This document shows, in pieces, positions 57,601 to 64,000 of a stretch of 64,000 bases of DNA (position 1 is the first letter of the stretch; each line of letters begins with the position of its first letter). The position numbers and the translations under genes are program-made. This stretch comes from Impatiens glandulifera (taxonomy: Eukaryota; Streptophyta; Magnoliopsida; Ericales; Balsaminaceae): contig NC_061863.1 in assembly GCF_907164915.1 (NCBI RefSeq), positions 5,510,340 to 5,574,339 on the forward strand, written 5' to 3'. Under the pieces are notes generated by a model, which had not been told where the DNA came from, did no database searches, and worked only from the letters and a program-made list of their open reading frames with translations.

Positions 57601-60478
57601 ATGAGTTGCAAAGCAAAGACATCTCTTGATGTATGTTCAATTGCTAATTTTGTGAGTAGCAAAAATTTAAAACTCCACGTCGAAAGATGACATTTAATTT
57701 ATACTCTTACATGATATTAATTTATACGATTGGTCTTGGATAGACAGTTCAAGGTCTTTTTGATACTATTTGCATGTGAATTATGCTTTGATATTTATTT
57801 CAAGATGGATAAATTGTTTCCATGTGCATTTTTCATTAGAAATCCAACTCACCTTTCTTCTTTAAGTATAACACTTCTCTATGTAATGTTCAGGAACAAG
57901 AAGCTGATGAAAGAAGAGGATATCATTGTCTGTGACTGCAAATGGGATGCAAATCTTCCAGATAGTGCATGTGGGGAGAGATGCCTTAATGTTCTGCTAA
58001 GTGTTGAATGCACACCTGGCTATTGTCCTTGTGGTGACATGTGCCAAAATCAGGTAAGGGAAAGAGGCTTGGCCTAAGATTTACTACCTTTAGGTCTTCG
58101 GCTCAATTCACATTCAAAGCACCAGATTCAAGTGGTAGGTCATTGTGATAGGTTGCTGTGCTAGCCTCCTGTAGGAATTAGTCGAGTTGTGCGAAAACTC
58201 GCCTAGACACCCTAGTTAAAAAAATATATATATACTGTCAGAATGTTCATTTTCTATTTGATTTCAATGTAATAATGGTTGCGAAAAGTGAGAGATATCA
58301 CATAACTAGAAAATAATACTCCATTCACTAAGTTTCATGGTTTCTCTGTGCAGAAATTTCAAAAATTTCACTATTCCAAGACAAAGTTATTCCAAACTGA
58401 AGACCGCGGCTGGGGTCTGTTGGCTGATGAAAATATTAAGGTAATAATAACTTTTTTTCCTTGTTAGTTTTTTGTCCTCTTCCAGAGCCTTTACCTTTAA
58501 TGATGATTATTGCTAAAACTTCTCAATATTAGACTATTAGTTGGAGCTTCATGCATATTTTGTTTGCCTCACTAGTGATCTATTTGTAACATGTCAATGC
58601 TCATTTGTGGATTATTTTCTTTTGAATCAATTAGTCCGGACAATTAATAATCGAATACTGCGGGGAAATTATATCATCTGATGAAGCAAAGCTAAGATCG
58701 GAATCCTATGAAGCTAAAGGTTTGATATTAATTATGAGATGTCTATATTGATAAAATGCCCAAGTACTAATTTCTCCATGTATATTGATTAAATGGCACA
58801 GGTCTCAAAGATGCATACATCATCTCACTTAATGCCAACTTCTATATTGATGCCACCAAAAAAGGAAGTCTTGGCAGGTTTATAAATCACTCCTGGTGAG
58901 TTTCTCATATTTAATTAAAATGTCATTTTGAGAAATAAAACATGTCGGTTGTGAACACACTTCACGTTTATGCCTTTAATGATATAAAAATGACCTTTTA
59001 CCAAAAGAATAAATAAAACATAAAATAGTGCTGAGGTTCATGTTTTTTACCTTTATGCAGTGAACCTAACTGTGAGACGAGGAAGTGGACAGTTCTAGGA
59101 GAAGTAAGAGTTGGTATTTTCTCGAAGGAAGATATAAGCATTGGTACTGAACTTGCTTATGACTATAATTTTGAATGGTATGGCGGTGAAAACGTAAGAT
59201 GTTTGTGTGGTGCAACCCACTGTTCAAAATTTCTTGGGGCAAAATCTGCTGGTTTCTTGGTGAGTTTTATTTGTGTCATACTTAAAAAAGTAAACTTGTG
59301 TGTTAATACATCTCTGTGTTTTTAGTGGGTCATCTTTTGGATTCATCTTTCTTACTCCTTGAAGCTTACTTAATTTGGAAATTGATCCTGTATTTCTTTC
59401 AACAGGAGTACAACCATGTATGGGAAGAAGGTGACGATAGGTACTCACTTGCTTATGCTTTTTTGGAAAAATTTCCCCATTTGTATACTTATCTTATATT
59501 TGTTGAAGCTTAATTCACATGGGCAGTTTATTCCCTGGATTTGTATAGTAAAAAAGTTAATATGTCCATCCTATATTTGCTTATGGTGCCTCTATTTGGC
59601 TTGTCTTTCATTTATCTTAATTCGGTTATCCGAGTGCAGATACACTGTTGAAGAAGTACCCTTGTATGATTCAGCCGAGGATGAGAAACCATATATCCTG
59701 GACGCTCCAAACTCCTCTAAGAGTGAACCCATGTCAGATGTGAAGAATGATAGCAATGTGAAATTGAATTATGTACCCTTGGATACTGATTCAGTTTCAA
59801 AAGCTACAGAAGCTTCGAGCGGAGTGAAATCTGAACCGACAAATGCTTACACCTTCAATGCACAAGGTAAAACTTATTTTTTTAGTCGGAATAATGTCAC
59901 TGATAAATCGCATCTGAAATGTGTATGTCCAAATTATAAATTTGAATCAGGCCATGCTCCTAAAAGAAGAGCACAACAACAAAAGGTGAAAAGTAAATCT
60001 AAAGGTTCTGGTGCAAATCAAGTTGATGCTAAACGCATTGCCATGATGTTTGCATCAAAGAAAGCTCAGGAAGAAGTCTTGAAGTGTGAGGTATACTTTT
60101 TTATTACTGTTAGGGAGAGAATTAAGTACTAAAAATGTGAATATGAAGTAATGAATGAGAGCTGTATCCTCTATTGTCCACTTTTAATGAGTAATATTTG
60201 GACATATGATTCAGGAAACAAGAATTGAAGCTGATTCTAAGCTGAACTCTGTTTACGACGAGATTCGTCCAGCCATCGAAAAACACAACAAAGACAACCA
60301 AGATAGGGTGGATAGCAGCATGGCCAAAAAGTGGATAGAAGCGAGCTGCGCCAAAATGAAAGCTGATCTCAACTTGCATTTCTCCATTGTGAAGAATGCA
60401 ATACTCAACCCTCCAAGGGCACATGCTAAAGATATATCTCAAGGGGAACCAAAGCCTGCCAATGATTCTAGTCTTTGA
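54609..60478 (+). CDS. ASHH1/SDG26-type SET-domain histone H3K36 methyltransferase, copy 2
   Basis: Main exons: 57335-57393, 57894-58053, 58354-58440, 58635-58719, 58802-58895, 59061-59259, 59406-59440, 59640-59866, 59951-60090, 60215-60478 (TGA); 449 residues with phases intact. Order: AWS cysteine cluster (CDCKWDANLPDSACGERCLN … ECTPGYCPCGDMC), SET (RGWGLLADENIK, IIEYCGEIIS, YIISLNANFYIDATKKG, RFINHSCEPNCETRK, ELAYDYNFEWYGGENV), post-SET (RCLCGATHCSKFLGAKS), an acidic linker, and a KLNSVYDEIRPAIEKHN helical tail. Family members methylate histone H3 Lys36 on chromatin; Arabidopsis SDG26/ASHH1 promotes flowering. The symbol is not given because orthology within the ASHH1 group cannot be proved here. 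Two 5' exons (54609-54692 and about 55048-55118) are conserved with copy 1 but do not join in frame to 57335 from their own ATG; the in-frame start is ATG 55110 or 55116 at the edge of the second exon, with a stop just upstream. Confidence 0.88.
56330..56640. repeat. Tandem repeat in intron of SET copy 2
   Basis: A unit with TGGAAACACRTGATTTGTTG, AATCATTACCCACC, AATGTTCGATTCC and CACCTTGATTA-like parts is repeated about two and a half times. GGTTAATGTTCGATTCC resembles a tRNA T-arm, and CAAGTGGTAAGAGTATC a D-arm, so this may be a decayed tRNA-derived SINE. A single diverged counterpart of the flank lies in copy 1 at 26875-26930. Confidence 0.5.
56640..57052 (-). repeat. Possible LTR or MITE remnant with TGTAACRCYCCA ends
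   Basis: Read on the minus strand, two stretches start with TGTAACACCCCAAAC (from 57052) and TGTAACGCTCCAGAC (from about 56733), each followed within 60 bp by a CTATAAATACC or CTATAGATACC box. TGTAACACCCCA is a common start of plant Ty3-type LTRs. An ATTGTATCAAAGCC stretch at about 56733 (plus strand) recalls the primer-binding-site neighbourhood. No coding part is present, and the class is uncertain. Confidence 0.35.
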
Positions 60479-61177
60479 TAGAATACTATTTGTCTGTTTG
60501 TTTTCTCTTTATATTTTTTTTATTTTTATTTTTATTTTTTTAATGTAAGAACGATTCCCACAATTATTACCCCAACTTCAACTTGGGTTTCATAGTGAGA
60601 ATCGAACCTTGACCTTTTGTTCTCTTAAATCCAATTTTTGTTTAATATTAAAAATTCATATTTTTAGTATTAATAATATAATTTTTTTTAGAAAATTTTA
60701 TACTTATATGCTGGTTCTTATGCGGTTTTGTCAATTTATTTTAGAAAATAGACTTATTTCCAATTGATTAAAGAATTGTTGTTCTATTTGGCAAATGAAA
60801 ATTGTGGTTGGATTTTTGGCTTGATCTATATTTTGTTTGGTGAAAAAATAATATAGTTGGATTGTAGACTGAATCAGAAACTTAATGAACATTTTTAGAA
60901 AGTGATATTCCAAAATTATAATTCACCTATTATTATTTTATATGGTATGAAAAAATGTGATCAAATATTTAAATTTTAGAATGTTACTGAATGTTTTGAT
61001 AGATCACAAACTGAATGTTAAATGTAATTTTTGTTGGATCCAAAATTTAAACTAAATGAAATCACAGTTGGTAGAAATTTGTTTGTCGGTGGTATGACAT
61101 TGAAGCAATGATTCATGTGTTTTTTTATAGTGGAAATATAGGGTGATAATTATTAACCATATGATCAGTTTAATTAA
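60479..61177. other. 3' flank of SET copy 2
   Basis: Transcript end region and AT-rich flank with T-rich runs at 60512-60540. No further gene is seen. Confidence 0.4.
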
Positions 61178-61810
61178 GAAAAGATGGAAAGAATAAATTC
61201 TGATGATAATGGAATAGTTAAAAATTTAAAATTAAATATCCATAATGAAGTAAATTATGTTGTTCTTTTTGTTGTTTCGTTGTAATCTTTTGCGACAAGA
61301 AGAAAAAAAAAGGTTTAACCATAAAGGAGACGATGTATACACTAGACCACTTTAAACTATGAAAATAAATAATTAAGAATTGAAATACTTCAGTATTGCA
61401 TTAATATTATTTCAGGCACATTTCAGTTTATAGGCGCGTTTTTAAGGTGTATGAGGAAATTTATGTTCAAAGTTTTTCTTCATTATACTGAATGAATTAT
61501 TTTAACTGCCAGTTTAGTTACTTTCAGGTGGATGGTGGCGATCCTCATTGATTTTTACAGCAGCTTTATAGGTACATTAACTTGTTTTAGTATCAAGCCT
61601 GTAACTTTGTTCAGTTTGTGAAAATGAAAGCATCAATATTTACTATAAGATTACTAAATTAATAATAAGATTTTTAAAATGTTTTCATTTATCTAGGAGC
61701 TAGCTTACATTTGTGAATGAACAAGTGGATTATTTGGGTTACATATGTGCCTTATTACGAGGATATTTTGTAATATGTTTGTGATCCTTATAGGTATGGA
61801 TTAGCATATA
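61178..61810 (+). pseudogene. DUF1475 gene shard, copy D (intron 5 to exon 7 start)
   Basis: It matches about 3300-4075 of the intact gene in order: GATGATAATGGAATAGTTAA, GGTTTAACCATAAAG, TATACACTAGACCACTTTAA, exon 6 (GGTGGATGGTGGCGATCCTC, about 61527-61571, shortened by an internal deletion), intron 6 and the first bases of exon 7 near 61794. No open frame remains. Confidence 0.85.
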
Positions 61811-61814
61811 TGTT

Positions 61815-62100
61815 TATTATTCAGATAAAATAAAAATAATTTCAATTTTTTTTATTTAATTGTTAAAAACTAAACTTATCATTTAATGCTATTTTTTAGA
61901 TAATATAAGTAGATAATATTTTATAATCCTATAATGTATAAATAACAAATTATAATTATATATAAATTTAATTTTATGTCCGAATTTTGACCTTTTTCTC
62001 AATCATTAAATAAAATTTATTTAGGTTAACTTTTAATAAATAATTACTTTCTCTCTCCAATTAATAAAATAAATAAATAATTAAAAATATAATATTACTA
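61815..62100 (+). repeat. Locus-specific AT-rich repeat block, copy D
   Basis: Near-copy of 5660-5930 (AAAACTAAACTTATCATTTA … TTAGATAAT … TAATCCTATAATGTA). It follows the DUF1475 shard directly, the same pairing as in the other blocks. Confidence 0.7.
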
Positions 62101-62560
62101 CAAATTTACATCCCAATTTATAATAATAAAATAATTATTTTAAATTAATTTTAAATAAATAAGATAAAAATAATTATTCTAGTCAAAAACCTATTTAAAA
62201 AATTAATTAATCAAAATTAATTAAGATTAATAGGTTAAGACCATAAACAAAAAATAAAATTATTTAGAATAAATGTTCTACCAATATTATCTCAAAGTAA
62301 TTTTAAAAAAATTAAAGGACAAAAATAAATAATTTAGAGTGAATTTTGTATTCAAAAAATTATTTATTTAAATCCCAAAAATATAAAATAAAATTGGTAA
62401 AATATTTGTCATAATTATTTTATTATTTGGTGTGTTTAAAAAGATCGAATTTAAAGGCAAAAGGGTAAAAAAAAATTAATTTCAAACAAATCTGTAAGGT
62501 TTTATAATAAATAAATAAATATGTATTTTTAATCGGGTGTAGCCGGAAATAGATGAATTC
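62100..62560. other. AT-rich stretch, no gene
   Basis: A/T low-complexity sequence with no frame or repeat ends seen. Confidence 0.4.
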
Positions 62561-64000
62561 ATTACAGCATGAGCCGTGTCCATCAGATGAATGTTGGGTC
62601 CTCGTTCGACGCTCCAGGCGCTTCCACACAGCGAAGCAGCGGAGCGGAAAACCACTGTCTCCCCGAGCGTTGACAGAACGCTAAGAATTGACGGAGTGCT
62701 GACGAAACTCCAATGGAACGCCAAAATGCGTGTGAAACAACGTCGTTTTGCCTTCGGTCTCCATCTTCATCGCAATGCCGAGAAGACAAACATGAAGAAC
62801 CGTGATCGATCTTCCCAACTTGGAACTCAGTCGTTAGTCAACGAAAATGGCTGATTCAAAGCCCATAATGATCACCTTACGATGTTGACCATTCTCCCCT
62901 ACTAAAATAGGGATTAATCACCATATTCCGACAACGACTTGTCAAGAACAGTCAAAAGCCATTAATGAATTTTGGATGATTCAAGCCACCAGGAGCTTCA
63001 ACCAACCTTGGGATAGTATAAATACCTCCCCTAAGATCATTCTGAAGCTAACCAACCAACACAACCCTCTTAAATCAAAGAGATTCGAAATTCGTCATTA
63101 AAGCTTGAAGATTTTGGGTTTTTCCAAATTTATGTTTAAGACTTGGAAGCTCGAATTTGTGCATCCAGAAAAGATCAATGAGTGTTCTTCAATCCTTATT
63201 AAGGTTCAAATCAACATCTAATTCATATTTATAGTTTGAATTTAAATTTTTTATATTTGAAATTGCATATGCTTGTATTCTTGTTGTTTATGATGTTTTA
63301 TGGTTGTAAATTCACTCATAGATGATTTATAAACTATTTGGATATGATAGAATCAACAAATCGATCTAACGAATAAAAACTCAAATTTGAATTTTCAAAA
63401 AAAAAAACGAGTTTGTTGTTCTAGGGTTAATTCGATCGAATCACAACCCAGAAAGTTTCCCAACATGATTGTAATAATGTTGGACAACTATTTGGATCAT
63501 GTTTGATCCATACCGATCATGTTTGATCCATACCGATCATGTTTGATCAAAATCAAAAAAATTAAAATAAAATGAAAATTTTGATTTCTTGAATTGGTCA
63601 AAACAAACTGTCAATGTTCTTGTTTTGGTACCAATCAAGTATATATGTGTTATAAAGAAGCTATTGGATAGCTCTTTTCACTTCAAAATAACCTTTAAAT
63701 CAAAAATCCAAATTTTGATCAGAAACTGTTTTTAACAAATTGATCATCATCTAGGTTGATCCATACCTTAAGATGATGATCAACATGTTCCTGGGAGCTT
63801 TGTAAAGCTACCCAAGCTCTTAGATCAAATAATCAGAGCTTAAAAAATGAATTTAAAAAATCAAAACCTTGTGTTCTTGAAGACAGAGACATGTGAGTCT
63901 AGGACCAAGAGATCCGACCGAGGATCCTAGGTCCGGACCGAGACCAATAACCGATGTTCTTGAGTTTGGATTGAGATTTAGGATCGGTGTTCTTGAGCTA
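62560..64000 (+). repeat. Possible LTR-retrotransposon end running off the window
   Basis: Base composition rises sharply at about 62560. At 63017 a GTATAAATACC box is followed by a leader-like stretch (AACCAACCAACACAACCCTC), as in an LTR U3-R junction, and non-coding sequence then continues to the window end. No protein domain is recognised, and without the rest of the element the call is tentative. Confidence 0.3.
63496..63548 (+). repeat. 20-bp tandem repeat, nearly three units
   Basis: GATCATGTTTGATCCATACC occurs twice in a row and once more in part (GATCATGTTTGATC). Each unit contains GATC…GATC symmetry. A related GATCATCATC…GATGATGATC pair lies near 63740-63785. Confidence 0.8.

Noticed and set aside
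62591..62854. 87-codon frame in the GC-richer block
   Set aside because: No domain or homologous frame is recognised; the opposite strand is equally open and the region looks like retrotransposon non-coding DNA.

Overview
The window is nuclear DNA from a flowering plant. It is AT-rich, its genes are split by many short and long GT-AG introns, and it is packed with plant-type transposons (Helitron, Mutator-like, hAT, CACTA, Copia and LINE remnants). The protein families (DUF1475, ASHH1/SDG26-type SET protein) are land-plant families. The extra proteins of the Copia element resemble a repeat-protein family I associate with Lamiales and other asterids, but I cannot fix the taxon from sequence alone.

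Layout. 1-6 kb: a small Helitron, a SINE-like remnant and one intact nine-exon gene (1226-5084) for a 240-residue membrane protein made of two DUF1475 repeats. 5.3-22.8 kb: a graveyard of duplicated shards of that gene and its 3' flank, interleaved with a palindromic Mutator-like MITE (8549-9574, exact 9-bp target duplication), two copies of a small unrecognised coding fragment, three further fold-back elements, a hAT element with transposase debris (16639-17800, exact 8-bp duplication), a tRNA-Gly-derived sequence inside another insertion (19857-20453), and long TA tracts. 22.9-33.6 kb: a SET-domain histone H3K36 methyltransferase gene of ASHH1/SDG26 type that carries a one-base frameshift in its SET/post-SET exon. 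33.6-48.2 kb: a 14.5-kb inverted Copia structure. 48.2-53.0 kb: a 5'-truncated CACTA transposon with an intact 550-residue DUF4218-DUF4216 frame and a clear right end. 54.6-60.5 kb: a second ASHH1/SDG26-type gene whose main frame is intact through the SET and post-SET regions. 60.5-64 kb: another DUF1475 shard block and an LTR-like region with a short tandem repeat.

The centrepiece is 33625-48172. Two nearly identical 7.06-kb arms lie head to head around a 430-bp unique spacer. Each arm has a Copia LTR at its outer end with the U5 end outermost, a polypurine tract, and three genes downstream of pol (244, 235 and 935 residues) that share one N-terminal module. The spacer holds the C-terminus of a Copia RNase H. 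The whole unit is flanked by the 5-bp direct repeat CATAT, so it appears to have integrated once, as a palindrome with two U5 ends and no 5' LTR. I infer a self-primed (snap-back) or end-joined cDNA that integrase accepted.

How the genes relate: the two SET genes are tandem paralogues separated by the Copia palindrome and the CACTA remnant. The upstream copy is broken and has the Copia unit 20 bp past its stop codon. The downstream copy is the likely working gene. The DUF1475 shards on both sides of the SET pair suggest that the whole locus grew by repeated segmental duplication.
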